Notes: generated by a model from the sequence alone, not told the origin. DNA of 64,000 bases from Caballeronia temeraria (GCF_001544795.2 NZ_FCOI02000007.1:1-64000), one strand, 5' to 3'; shown: positions 46,524 through 57,784, numbered from the stretch's first letter. Made by a program: numbers and translations.

Positions 46524-46904
46524 ATGCATCACTTGCGTCGGGGCATCATCGGGAAGATCGGCGGGTTCGCTGCGATATGCGCGATCCTGCTGCTCTCGCT
46601 CGCGCCCGTCGCTTCGCAGACGCTCGATCATGCGCGCATCGAATCGCTGCTCGCTTCCGTCTGCGCAACCGATGCGCAGCCATCGCACAACGCGCCTGCA
46701 CCGAAGCACGACGCCGTCGCTCATCTGCAGACCTGCGCCTATTGCGACTTCATCGCGCATGCGCCCACGCCGCCGGCATCGCCACATCGCGCGTTCTCGG
46801 CGCGTGCTCCACGCGAAGTCTTCGTCGCGAACGCTCCCACCGACACACCGCGCCGCGAATTACGCGACATCGCGCAACCTCGCGCCCCGCCCGCCTTCGC
46901 CTGA
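46524..46904 (+). CDS. DUF2946 family protein (copper-associated)
   Basis: A 126-residue protein with an N-terminal hydrophobic signal (about 8-30) and the DUF2946 motif CAYCDFIAH (Cys71/Cys74) after LASVC. Such proteins are often coded next to copper genes, as here: CopC and PCu(A)C follow. A role in copper handling is inferred from context. Start at ATG 46524. Confidence 0.78.
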   Translation: MHHLRRGIIGKIGGFAAICAILLLSLAPVASQTLDHARIESLLASVCATDAQPSHNAPAPKHDAVAHLQTCAYCDFIAHAPTPPASPHRAFSARAPREVFVANAPTDTPRRELRDIAQPRAPPAFA

Positions 46905-46991
46905 TTCGCATCGTATATAGAGACTTCGTTCATCGCTTCGTGCGGGATGAAGCCTTCCACATCGCTCGAACCGAGCACGCAAGGACATATC

Positions 46992-47354
46992 ATGTTTTCA
47001 TCATCGTTGCTGCGCGGCGCGCTCGCGCTGGCGCTCGCCGGCTCCGCGCAACTCGCGCTCGCACACGCATTGCCGAAGCTGCAACAACCCGGACCCGGCG
47101 CGACCGTCAGCGCGCCGCACGAAGTGGCCATCGACTTCGGCGAAGCGCTCGAGCCGACCTTCAGCACACTCATCGTCACCAATGCTCAGGGCACGCAGGT
47201 CAACACCGCCAAATCCACCGTCGGTGCCAGCGACAAGAAGCATATGAGCGTCGCGCTTCCCGATCTCGCGCCGGGCGTCTACAAGGTGCAATGGAGCGCG
47301 GTCGCGGCCGACGGGCATCGCACGCAAGGTCACTACACCTTCACCGTCAAGTGA
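46992..47354 (+). CDS. copC: CopC domain copper-binding protein
   Basis: A 120-residue periplasmic CopC. The signal peptide ends near residue 24 (ALA-HAL); the conserved N-terminal His (copper ligand) follows immediately. The fold marks are [27 protein letters not shown] and the C-terminal [22 protein letters not shown], with a second copper-binding His. ATG 46992 has AAGGAC upstream. It ends 7 bp before the PCu(A)C gene, showing one operon. Confidence 0.9.
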   Translation: MFSSSLLRGALALALAGSAQLALAHALPKLQQPGPGATVSAPHEVAIDFGEALEPTFSTLIVTNAQGTQVNTAKSTVGASDKKHMSVALPDLAPGVYKVQWSAVAADGHRTQGHYTFTVK

Positions 47355-47361
47355 GGACACC

Positions 47362-47793
47362 ATGAAAAAAATCGCTGTACTCGTGGGCGCGCTCGCCTGC
47401 GCATCGTTCGCTCAGGCCGCGTCGCTCGAAGCGCGCGATTGCTGGGTGCGCGCGATGCCGCCGAACCTGCCGTCATCGGGCTATTTCACCGTCGCGAACA
47501 ACGGCGACAAACCCGCGACACTCACGGCCGCACAGACGCCGGCCTTCGGCATGACGATGATGCACAAGTCGGAAAGCAAGAACGGCACGGCGACGATGTC
47601 GCCCGTCGATACCGTCGACGTTCCCGCGCACGGCACGTTGAGCTTCGCGCCGAAGGGCTATCACCTGATGCTCGAAGATCCGTCCAAGCCGCTCAAGGTC
47701 GGCTCGACGATTCCCCTCACGCTTTCGTTCGCGGACAAGTCCACGTTGAACGTGACCTGCGAAGTGAAGTCGGCGGCGACGGTCGGTCACTAA
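47362..47793 (+). CDS. PCu(A)C copper chaperone
   Basis: A 143-residue periplasmic copper chaperone. The signal peptide ends near residue 19 (AQA-ASL). The copper-binding residues are in [14 protein letters not shown] and in KGYHLML, the H(M)X10MX21HXM-type pattern. It delivers Cu(I) to the cytochrome oxidase CuA centre in related bacteria. It is cotranscribed with copC. Confidence 0.9.
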   Translation: MKKIAVLVGALACASFAQAASLEARDCWVRAMPPNLPSSGYFTVANNGDKPATLTAAQTPAFGMTMMHKSESKNGTATMSPVDTVDVPAHGTLSFAPKGYHLMLEDPSKPLKVGSTIPLTLSFADKSTLNVTCEVKSAATVGH

Positions 47794-47812
47794 GCCTCGC
47801 CAGCCTCAAAAG

Positions 47813-47850
47813 AAAAGCGCGCCGGAGTGCGAAATCCGGCGCGCTTTTTT
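47813..47850. terminator. Terminator after the copper genes
   Basis: AAAAGCGCGCCGGA/TCCGGCGCGCTTTT pair perfectly around an 8-base loop, flanked by A and T runs. It is convergent with the penicillin-binding protein gene. Confidence 0.87.
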
Positions 47851-47892
47851 ATCGGCTAATCGATTTAAAGACGATCGGCGAACACAGCCGCG

Positions 47893-50451
47893 TCAGTGCT
47901 TGCTGAACAGATCCATGATCTGCTTGCGCTCGTCGGTCGTGACTTGCGGCGCGGGCGGCGCCTGCATGCCCGCCGGCCCGACGCCGCCCATCGTGGTGGC
48001 ATCGCCTGCCATCGGATTGGCGTTATCCAGCCCGATGCTCGCGACAAAGCCCGCACCCGGCGTGCGGTCCGCGTAGAACAGTTCGCCGTCGACGGTCGTG
48101 ATGCCGTCCGGCCGCTCCATCTGCTCCTGCGGAATGCCGCGCAGCGCGCGTCCCATGTACTCGACCCAGATCGGCAACGCGAGCTGCGCGCCGAACTCGC
48201 GGCTGCCGAGTGTCTTCGGCTGGTCGTAGCCCATCCACGCAACCGCGACGAGCTTCTTCTGATAGCCCGCGAACCAGCCGTCCTTCGCGTCGTTGGTCGT
48301 GCCGGTCTTGCCTTGCAGGTCGTTGCGCTTCAGCACGTTGGTACCTGAACCCGTGCCCTGCGTCGCGACTGTATGCAGCAGGCTGTTCATGATGTACGCG
48401 TTGCGCGGCTCGAGCGTTTGCGGCGCGTTGCTGCCCGCGATCAGCGGATTGGCGCGCGAAATCACGGTGCCGCGCGCATCGGCGACATCGGCGATCAGAT
48501 ACGGATTGATGCGATAGCCGCCGTTCGCGAACACCGAATACGCGCCGCTCAACTGCAGCGGCGTGACAAGGCCGGCCCCGAGCGCGAGCGGCAGATACGG
48601 CGGCGTCTTGTCCTTGTCGAAGCCGAACTTCTGCGTGACGAAGTCCTGCGCGTAGCCCGTGCCGATATACGACAGGATGCGGATCGACACGAGGTTCTTC
48701 GACTTCTGCAAGCCGGTGCGCATGGACATCGGGCCGTCGGGCTGGTCGTCGTCCTTCGGCTCCCACGCGTCGCCGCCGCCCGCCGCCGGGAAGGACAGCG
48801 GCGCGTCGTTGATGATCGTCGCCGGTCCGAGACCCTTGTCGAGCGCCGCCGAATAGATGAACGGCTTGAAGCTCGAACCCGGCTGACGCCAGGCCTGCGT
48901 CACGTGATTGAACTTGTTCTTGTTGAAGTCGAAGCCGCCGACGAGTGCGCGGATCGCGCCGTCCTGCGGCGTCATCGAAACGAGTGCGCCTTCCACTTGC
49001 GGCAACTGCGTGATCTGCCAGTTGCCCTTGTCGTCCTTCGTGAGACGCACGATGGAACCCGGCTTGATCGCGAGCGCCTTCGACGCATTGTTGCGCAGCG
49101 CCGCCGCCACGAAGCGCAGACCTTCGCCCGCGACGGTCGCCGTGTCGCCGCCGACGAACTGCGCGCTCACCTGCTTCGGGCTCGCGGCCGTCACGACTGC
49201 CGCGACGAGCTCGCCGTTGTCCGGATGATCGACGAGCGCGTCGTCGATCGCCTCGGCGCGGTCATCCGCGTTGCCCGGCAGATTGACGTTGCCCTCCGGC
49301 CCGCGATACCCATGCCGGCGCTCATAGTCCATCACGCCCTTGCGCACGGCCTTGTACGCGGCGTCCTGATCGGCGGAATCGATGGTCGTCGTGACCGTGA
49401 GGCCGCGCGTATAGGTCTCTTCCTTGTATTGCGCGTACATCATCTGCCGCACCATTTCCGCGACGTATTCCGCATGCACGCCGTATTCGGTGCCCGAGGA
49501 CTTCGTGTGGATTTCCTCGGCGCTCGCCTGAGCGAACTGCTCGCGCGTGATGAAGTTCAGATCCAGCATGCGCTTCAGGATGTACTGCTGACGCACTTTC
49601 GCGCGCTTCGGATTGACGACCGGGTTATACGCCGACGGCGCTTTCGGCAGCCCCGCGAGCATCGCCGCTTCGGCGAGCGAAATGTCCTTCAGATCCTTGC
49701 CGAAGTACACGCGCGCCGCAGCCGAAAAACCGTACGCACGCTCGCCCAGATAGATCTGGTTCATGTACAGCTCGAGAATCTGATCCTTCGTGAGCGCGCT
49801 CTCGATCTTGTACGCGAGCAGCATCTCGTAGATCTTGCGCGTGTAGGTCTTCTCGCTCGAGAGAAAGAAGTTGCGCGCGACCTGCATCGTGATCGTGCTC
49901 GCGCCCTGCGATGCGCCGCCGTGCATCAGATCGCTCACGCCCGCGCGCAGGATGCCGATGAAGTCGACCCCGCCGTGATCGTAGAAGCGGTAATCCTCGA
50001 TCGCGAGCACCGCCTTCTTCATCTGGTCGGGAATGTCCTGAAAGCGCACGAGGCTGCGGCGCTCTTCGCCGAATTCGCCGATCAGCACGTGATCCGCCGT
50101 GTAGACGCGCAGCGGCACCTTCGGCCGATAGTCGATGAGCGCATTCAGCGACGGCAGATTCGGCTCCATGACGACGAGCGCATAGCCGACGATCAGCGCG
50201 CCGACCACAGCGCCGATGGCCGCGAGGCCCGCGAACCACAGCGCGATGCGCGCGAGCGGAGAACGGCCTCGCCCGCCGCGGTCGTTGCGATCGTTCCGGC
50301 CATTGCGTCCGTCGCGGCCGCCACCGCCGTTGCGTCCGCCTCCGTCGCGGCCGCCCGAGTCATTGCGTGAGTCGTTGCGAGAGTCGTTCCAGCGGGGTTC
50401 GCGATCGTAACGCGAGGATTTCGATGAGTCGGGTCGTTTGATGATAGGCAT
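47893..50451 (-). CDS. Penicillin-binding protein 1A (bifunctional transglycosylase/transpeptidase)
   Basis: An 852-residue class A PBP. The membrane helix is at about 67-95. The transglycosylase domain has the catalytic Glu152 in AIEDYRFYDHGGVD, then QGASTITMQVARN and ELYMNQIYLGERAYG. The transpeptidase domain has SxxK (Ser526-Lys529, GSSFKP), SKN (584-586) and KTGTT (715-719). The first ~65 residues are an unusual run of R, N, D and G (repeated RND and GGR), far longer than in most PBP1A. Homologue of mrcA/ponA. It makes and crosslinks peptidoglycan. Convergent with the copper genes. Confidence 0.93.
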   Translation of the reverse strand: MPIIKRPDSSKSSRYDREPRWNDSRNDSRNDSGGRDGGGRNGGGGRDGRNGRNDRNDRGGRGRSPLARIALWFAGLAAIGAVVGALIVGYALVVMEPNLPSLNALIDYRPKVPLRVYTADHVLIGEFGEERRSLVRFQDIPDQMKKAVLAIEDYRFYDHGGVDFIGILRAGVSDLMHGGASQGASTITMQVARNFFLSSEKTYTRKIYEMLLAYKIESALTKDQILELYMNQIYLGERAYGFSAAARVYFGKDLKDISLAEAAMLAGLPKAPSAYNPVVNPKRAKVRQQYILKRMLDLNFITREQFAQASAEEIHTKSSGTEYGVHAEYVAEMVRQMMYAQYKEETYTRGLTVTTTIDSADQDAAYKAVRKGVMDYERRHGYRGPEGNVNLPGNADDRAEAIDDALVDHPDNGELVAAVVTAASPKQVSAQFVGGDTATVAGEGLRFVAAALRNNASKALAIKPGSIVRLTKDDKGNWQITQLPQVEGALVSMTPQDGAIRALVGGFDFNKNKFNHVTQAWRQPGSSFKPFIYSAALDKGLGPATIINDAPLSFPAAGGGDAWEPKDDDQPDGPMSMRTGLQKSKNLVSIRILSYIGTGYAQDFVTQKFGFDKDKTPPYLPLALGAGLVTPLQLSGAYSVFANGGYRINPYLIADVADARGTVISRANPLIAGSNAPQTLEPRNAYIMNSLLHTVATQGTGSGTNVLKRNDLQGKTGTTNDAKDGWFAGYQKKLVAVAWMGYDQPKTLGSREFGAQLALPIWVEYMGRALRGIPQEQMERPDGITTVDGELFYADRTPGAGFVASIGLDNANPMAGDATTMGGVGPAGMQAPPAPQVTTDERKQIMDLFSKH

Positions 50452-50934
50452 GACTGGGTTCGTTCGGCGCGCTGTGAAGCGCGCGCGCTGCCGCGCCGCG
50501 AAGCGCCGGTGACGGCGCTACTGCAAAGACGGGGACGAGCGAATTGCGGGCCGGCTTCGACCGAGGGTAACAGTGCATTTTAAAGAATTCGCGCGCGCGC
50601 CTACAAAACCCGCTGGATTTTTTTGTAAGTAAATGCCGTGAGGGCCGCCGAATGCGCGCGAATGCCGGGTTACCCACAGAAAGTGTTGAGAGCCTTGTGG
50701 ACAACCGTATGAGAAAATAGCCAAGTCTTTGATCGCGTGCCTTTTTTGCGTAACGCTCATCGCGTGTGATGCGAGGTGGTTCACACGCACGGCGGCGCGC
50801 AAACCGATATGATGGCTGAACGGATCGCGGGTTCCCGAAACACCTCGCGAGCCTGCTGTCAAGATGCCGTGCCGTTTGTTAAGCCGAAGTCGCGATTGTC
50901 CCGTTACGATCGCCTTACTGTTTGCGAGCCGCTC
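50452..50934. other. Intergenic region upstream of the PBP1A gene
   Basis: No gene is seen in 483 bp between the divergent PBP1A and ribbon-helix-helix genes. Near 50670-50704 lie TTACCCACA and TTGTGGACAA, each one mismatch from a DnaA box; this may be chance. Promoters for both genes should be here. Confidence 0.35.
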
Positions 50935-51342
50935 ATGACGACCAAACCCAGCGAACGCATCGTTGTTTTCGTGACTCCCGCGCAGAAGCTGGCCATCAGC
51001 AAAACGGCGGACTCTCTCGGCATCAGCGTGAGCGAGCTCATGCGCCGCGCGGTGCTGAACTTCAATGCGACAAGCGAGCAGATCAAGGTCGCGGGCATCG
51101 TCGATCGTCTGCGTGCGCCCAAGGCGCCCGATGCGCTCAACGCCGCGCTCAAGAGCGTCGCCGCCAAGGCAGCCGCGCGCGAAGCCCGCGACGCCGCCGC
51201 GAGCGCGACCAAGCGCGCCGCGCAGGCGCGCGCGCTCCCGCAGGCGCATCCCGGTCCCGCTGAATCGGACGACGAGATCGAGCACGGCACGGATCAGGGC
51301 GACGACGCATCGCTCACCGACGACACGCATTCGGAGCGCTGA
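50935..51342 (+). CDS. Ribbon-helix-helix-like DNA-binding protein
   Basis: A 135-residue protein. Residues about 7-42 (SERIVVFVTPAQKLAISKTADSLGISVSELMRRAVLNF) look like a CopG/MobC-type ribbon-helix-helix; the rest is an Ala/Arg-rich helical tail with an acidic end. ATG 50935 is taken over an upstream ATG at 50776 because the family motif begins here. It is probably a regulator or accessory DNA-binding protein. No plasmid or toxin gene is adjacent. Confidence 0.7.
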   Translation: MTTKPSERIVVFVTPAQKLAISKTADSLGISVSELMRRAVLNFNATSEQIKVAGIVDRLRAPKAPDALNAALKSVAAKAAAREARDAAASATKRAAQARALPQAHPGPAESDDEIEHGTDQGDDASLTDDTHSER

Positions 51343-51391
51343 CCGCCCGGACGCCGCGCGCCCTTTTCCGGCAAGGCGCGCCGTTACACTC

Positions 51392-51408
51392 CTTAACCTT
51401 CCGTTAAG
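51392..51408 (+). promoter_or_regulatory. Inverted repeat upstream of pspA
   Basis: CTTAAC and GTTAAG form a perfect 6-bp inverted repeat with a 5-bp spacer, followed by GATTAAG, about 155 bp before the pspA start. It is a candidate operator; no regulator gene is adjacent. Confidence 0.35.
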
Positions 51409-51562
51409 TCCCGATTAAGCCACGGCATGATCTAATGAGCGGGTAAACCCGGCGTGCACGTAAGGGTCTCGTGCGCTTGCAATCCCGCGCATTGCGCCTC
51501 ACATTCGAGCCGCGTGCCGACGCAGGCATATGCACGCCGCCGTCTTCATCCAGGAGAAATAC

Positions 51563-52243
51563 ATGTCGCTTTTCGATTCCATCACGCGCACGGTCAAAGG
51601 CCTCTTGAACGACGCCGCCGACACCATGCAGGACCCTTCGCGCGACGCACGCCAGATCGTGCGCGAGCTCGACGACAGCATCGCGAAGGCGGAAAACTCG
51701 CTCATCGAGATCGAAGCGCAGGTCGCCACGCAGCAAAGCAAGCGCGACGCCGCCGCCGACAAGGCGAAGAAGTACGAAGACGGCGCCAAGCGCGCGCTGC
51801 AATCCGGCGATGAAGGCCTCGCGCGCGAAGCACTCGCCGCGCAGGCCAACGCCGAAACCGAACGCGACGCGCTCGCGGCGGAACTGCAGACGCTCGTGCC
51901 GTCCGTCGACCATCTGAAGCAGCAGATCACCGACATGCGTCAGCGCCGCAACGATCTCAACGCGCGCTCGAACATTCTTCAGGCGAAGCAGCAGATCGCG
52001 CAGGCGAAGGACACCGCGGCGACGGCATTGGGCGGCATCGGCGGGAAGAATCTTTCGGAGGACTTTCAGAAGCTCGAAGACAAGGTTCAGCTCGCCAACG
52101 CGCGCTCGGATGCGCGCCTGAATTCGGCGGATCAGAAGTCCGGCAAGGCGCTCGACGACAAGCTCGCCGCGCTCAATCGCGGGCCGTCCGTCGAAGATCG
52201 TCTGGAAGCGCTGAAGAAGCAGTTGAACACGCCGGCCCAGTAA
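51563..52243 (+). CDS. PspA/IM30 family protein
   Basis: A 226-residue long-helix protein that fits the PspA/Vipp1 family: it opens MSLFDSITRTVKGLLNDAAD, continues as almost pure coiled coil (about 30-150), and carries ALEAQ-like heptads. AGGAG lies 7 bp before ATG 51563. PspA-type proteins protect the inner membrane under stress. The classic pspF/pspBC genes are not here; a TPR membrane protein gene follows. Confidence 0.88.
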   Translation: MSLFDSITRTVKGLLNDAADTMQDPSRDARQIVRELDDSIAKAENSLIEIEAQVATQQSKRDAAADKAKKYEDGAKRALQSGDEGLAREALAAQANAETERDALAAELQTLVPSVDHLKQQITDMRQRRNDLNARSNILQAKQQIAQAKDTAATALGGIGGKNLSEDFQKLEDKVQLANARSDARLNSADQKSGKALDDKLAALNRGPSVEDRLEALKKQLNTPAQ

Positions 52244-52380
52244 GTGCTGATCGAGACGCGTGGTGAACTCCCGGGCGAGCCACGCGTCGCACGAATATGC
52301 GTTACCTTGAGCAACACGATTTGCTTCACCCCTTTGCAGCACCGACAGGAGACGGACGTTCATCGCGTCCGGCCCGCATC

Positions 52381-53586
52381 ATGAAAAAGACTTTGACGGC
52401 TCTGGCGTTGTCGCTGTCGCTCGCTTCCCCGCTCGCGTTCGCGTTGCCGACCGCGCAGCAGGTCGAGCAGTCGATGACGCAGGGCAACTGGCAAAAGGCC
52501 GACTCCCAGTTGAGCGAAGTGCTCGACGCGCATCCGAAGAACGCGCACGCGCACTATCTCTACGCGCAGGTGCTCGACCGTGAGGGCCGCTATAGCGACG
52601 CCCTTTCGCATCTGCAGCAGGCGAAATCCATCGATCCATCGTTGAGTTTCACCGATCCGTCGCGCTTCGCGGCCACGCAAGCCCGCATTCAGGCCGATGC
52701 GACGCGCGCCAGCATCTCGCCGCGATCGGACAACGGCACGGCTACGTCGACCGCGCAGAACCCGTTCAATCAGAATCAGGCCGCCGCGCCCGCACCGCAA
52801 AAGCACGGCATCGGCATGGGCGCGTGGATCGGGTTCGCGTTGCTGATCGCGGCGATCGGACTCGTGCTGCGCTGGGGTTTGCGCCGCGCACGCACGCGCG
52901 ACGACGGTCAGGCCGAAGACAATCGCCGTGCGCAGATCAAGCGCGCGACCGAACTGCTCAACGAAGTGCGCACGCTCAAGCTCGACGTGCGGCTCTCCAC
53001 GGCGCCGGGTCACGAGGCATTGCTGAGAGACGTCGAAGGCGCGGAGACGCAGTTGCGCGAGATGGTCGAGTCGCTGTCGAACTCGAAGAATCCCGTGCCG
53101 CCGTATGCGATCGAGGATCTGGAAAATCAGGTCGCGAGCCTGAAGGCGCGCGCCGAAGGCCGGCCCGATCCGAACGCGGCGAACAACCCGCAGGCGGGCG
53201 CGCCGAATACGTCGCCGTATGCGCAGGAAGCCGAGCGCTTCGGTCGCGGCCAGCCGCAATATCCGCAGCAAGGGCCGTATCCGCCGCAACAAGGGCAACA
53301 GCCGCCCGTCATCATCCAGCAAGGCGGCGGCGGGTTCGGCGGCGGCATGGGGGGGCTTCTCACCGGCGTGCTGCTCGGCGAAGCAATGTCGCATGGGCGC
53401 GATCGCGTGATCGAGCGCGAAGTGCCGGTGGATCGTCCGCCGCAGAACGACAACGGCGGTCTCGACTTCGGCAACAACAATGGCGGCGGCCTCGATTTAG
53501 GCAACGGCTCGAACGACTGGAACGACGGCAGCGGCGGCGCAGGCCTCGACCTCGGCAGCAACGACGACAACTGGCGCGACTCCTGA
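52381..53586 (+). CDS. TPR-containing exported/membrane protein with Gly/Asn-rich tail
   Basis: A 401-residue protein. A signal-like segment (1-21) is followed by TPR-like repeats (about 25-90, DAHPKNAHAHYLYAQVLDREGRYSDALSHLQQAKSIDPSL), a linker, a membrane helix (about 145-163), a coiled region and a long tail. The tail is Pro/Gln-rich, then Gly-rich (GGGGFGGGMGGLLTGVLLGEAM), then ends in copies of GLDLGN/GLDFGN. It follows pspA by 137 bp and is probably its functional partner at the membrane, which is inference. Confidence 0.8.
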   Translation: MKKTLTALALSLSLASPLAFALPTAQQVEQSMTQGNWQKADSQLSEVLDAHPKNAHAHYLYAQVLDREGRYSDALSHLQQAKSIDPSLSFTDPSRFAATQARIQADATRASISPRSDNGTATSTAQNPFNQNQAAAPAPQKHGIGMGAWIGFALLIAAIGLVLRWGLRRARTRDDGQAEDNRRAQIKRATELLNEVRTLKLDVRLSTAPGHEALLRDVEGAETQLREMVESLSNSKNPVPPYAIEDLENQVASLKARAEGRPDPNAANNPQAGAPNTSPYAQEAERFGRGQPQYPQQGPYPPQQGQQPPVIIQQGGGGFGGGMGGLLTGVLLGEAMSHGRDRVIEREVPVDRPPQNDNGGLDFGNNNGGGLDLGNGSNDWNDGSGGAGLDLGSNDDNWRDS

Positions 53587-53661
53587 TCCGCCCGCGCACG
53601 CAGTTTCAAGGGCTCCGCTCAGGCGGGGCCCTTTTCGTTTCGGCGCGGAAAATCAGCGGAT

Positions 53662-53781
53662 TCATCCGCCGCCGAGAAAACGCAACAGCCCCCACAGAAA
53701 CTTGAAGAAGCCGACGATGAATTCCCAGATGCGTTCGAGCTGATCCCAGCTCGCGACGTGCAGGATGGCATGCAGGATCAT
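53662..53781 (-). CDS. Candidate small amphipathic protein (39 residues)
   Basis: An ATG-started 39-codon frame on the minus strand reads MILHAILHVASWDQLERIWE followed by FIVGFFKFLWGLLRF and a Gly end. Its hydrophobic residues repeat as in a membrane-inserting helix. There is no convincing ribosome binding site. It lies in the gap between the TPR gene and glgX, downstream of the former on the opposite strand. Confidence 0.45.
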   Translation of the reverse strand: MILHAILHVASWDQLERIWEFIVGFFKFLWGLLRFLGGG

Positions 53782-53843
53782 GCCATCGGCGCCATGCGGC
53801 CTTCGGCGGGCGCGCGGTGATGCGTGATTGAAACGGCCATCGG

Positions 53844-53870
53844 TAAAAAAGAAGGCGGCTTTCGCCGCCT
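53844..53870 (-). terminator. Rho-independent terminator of glgX
   Basis: AGGCGGC/GCCGCCT with a TTTC loop runs into six T residues on the minus strand, 64 bp past the glgX stop. Confidence 0.8.
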
Positions 53871-53933
53871 CCTGTCGCTATCGCAAAAATCGCATGATAC
53901 CCGGTCGCGCGCCGCGTCCCGGGATTGCGCGCT

Positions 53934-56144
<2,211 letters not shown>

Positions 56145-56398
56145 GAGATGATGTGTTCGAAAGATTGACGCGAGGTGCGTCGGGAATCGGGTTGGCATTG
56201 CGGGGCTTCAAGCGGATCGTAAGGAGCATTTAGCGTGCCCATATGATGTCGCGGCGCGCGGCTTGCGTCGCGTGGCTCGGACAGATGCGGCGCGTGAGCC
56301 TCTCTCTCGTGCGTGTAAAACGTTCCACCCGGGAGCGGCAAATGCTCCGCGTTCGACGAACACTGGACACGCCGCCCATCGGCGAAGGAGAGCACGTC

Positions 56399-57784
56399 TT
56401 GTCTACACACCGTGATTCCGCCTCGGCGAATGGCCAGATCAACGGCGCGGCCGAACAAAGCCGCGCTCACGGCCGCTCGCTGCGCGACGCCGTTCCGTTC
56501 GACGCGCACGGCGCCTGGTCGCCCGAGCCCGATCGGCCCGATCCGGTCGAACGCGTGCTCGCAGGCAACGCCGGCCGGCAGGAGCGCCTCATTCCGCTGC
56601 GCATGCTGCGCATGGCCGAGTCGCCGTTTGCGTTCCTGCGCGGCTCCGCGACCGTCATGGCGTGGGATCTGGCGAAGTCACCGTCGATCGGGCACAACGT
56701 GATCATCGACGGCGATGCGCACATCAACAACTTCGGCCTCTTTCGCACGCCGCGCCAGGACGTCGTGTTCGATCTGAACGATTTCGACGAAACGCTCGTC
56801 GGTCCGTGGGAGTGGGATCTCAAACGGCTGACGGCGAGCATCAATGTCGCGGCGCGCGAAAACGGCGTCGATGCGGCCGGGCGCGAGCGCGCGGTGCGTT
56901 CGTCGTGCGCGGCGTATCGCACGACAATGGCCGGGCTCTGGCAAGTGAGCCCCTACGATCTCTGGCAGATGCGCTCCTACGCGAGCGCGCTGCACATGGA
57001 CGCGCCGACAAAACTCGACGCCGGCGAAAAAGCGACCATCGAGAAAACGGTCGAACGCGCGATGAAACGCTCCCACGCGACGATGCTCGCGAAAGTCGCG
57101 GAACCCGCCGGGAAGAGCTATCGCTTCAAGGTCGATCCGCCGATCCTGACCGCGCTCGACGCCGCCGAAAAGAATCATGTGATCGATGGGCTGAAGGCCT
57201 ATCTGCAGACGCTCGCGGGCGAATGGCGCATGATGCTCGAGCGCTACGACGTCGTGGATGTGGCGCATCGTGTCGTCGGCGTGGGCAGCGTCGGCACGCG
57301 CGCGTATCTCGTGCTGATGCTCGGCCGCGCGCTCGGCGACCCGCTGTTCATTCAGGTGAAAGAAGGCATCGTGCCCGCCGCCGCGCCCTTCGTGCCGCCG
57401 CTCGAAGAACCGTACCGGCATCAGGGACGGCGCGTCGTGCACGGCCAGCGGCTCATGCAGAGTTCATCGGACGCGCTGCTCGGCTGGACCACCATTTCCG
57501 GGCGCGATTTCTACGTACGGCAGATGAAGCAGATTCGCGGCTCGATTCCCGTCGACTGGCTGCACGGCGCGACCTTCGATTTTTACGCGTGGTGTCTCGG
57601 CCTGCTGCTCGCCCGCGCCCATGCGCGCACTGGCGACGCCGCGCTCATCGCGGGCTACTGCGGCAACTCGGACCGGCTCGACGCGGCCTACGCGATGTGG
57701 GCCGAACGTTACGGCGCGCAGACGGTTGCCGATCACGCGGCTTTCTGCGCGGCGATCAGCGTGGGACGCGTGCCGTCGGCGTGA
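56399..57784 (+). CDS. DUF2252 family protein
   Basis: A 461-residue protein with the DUF2252 pattern: SPFAFLRGSATVMAWDLA, NVIIDGDAHINNFGLFRTP, VVFDLNDFDETLVGPWEWDLKRLTAS and the C-terminal GYCGNSDRLDAAYAMWAERYGAQT. The DxHxxN-like and DFDE motifs suggest a kinase-like fold. A TTG at 56399 has AAGGAG 8 bp upstream, whereas the long ORF to 56243 has no such site. Its role is unknown. It diverges from glgX. Confidence 0.88.
   Translation: MSTHRDSASANGQINGAAEQSRAHGRSLRDAVPFDAHGAWSPEPDRPDPVERVLAGNAGRQERLIPLRMLRMAESPFAFLRGSATVMAWDLAKSPSIGHNVIIDGDAHINNFGLFRTPRQDVVFDLNDFDETLVGPWEWDLKRLTASINVAARENGVDAAGRERAVRSSCAAYRTTMAGLWQVSPYDLWQMRSYASALHMDAPTKLDAGEKATIEKTVERAMKRSHATMLAKVAEPAGKSYRFKVDPPILTALDAAEKNHVIDGLKAYLQTLAGEWRMMLERYDVVDVAHRVVGVGSVGTRAYLVLMLGRALGDPLFIQVKEGIVPAAAPFVPPLEEPYRHQGRRVVHGQRLMQSSSDALLGWTTISGRDFYVRQMKQIRGSIPVDWLHGATFDFYAWCLGLLLARAHARTGDAALIAGYCGNSDRLDAAYAMWAERYGAQTVADHAAFCAAISVGRVPSA

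Noticed and set aside
48373..50370. 665-codon plus-strand ORF
   Set aside because: It lies antisense to the PBP1A gene and has no recognisable domain or ribosome binding site.
50670..50704. Two DnaA-box-like words upstream of PBP1A
   Set aside because: Each differs from the consensus and there is no dnaA, dnaN or parAB nearby; an origin is not supported.
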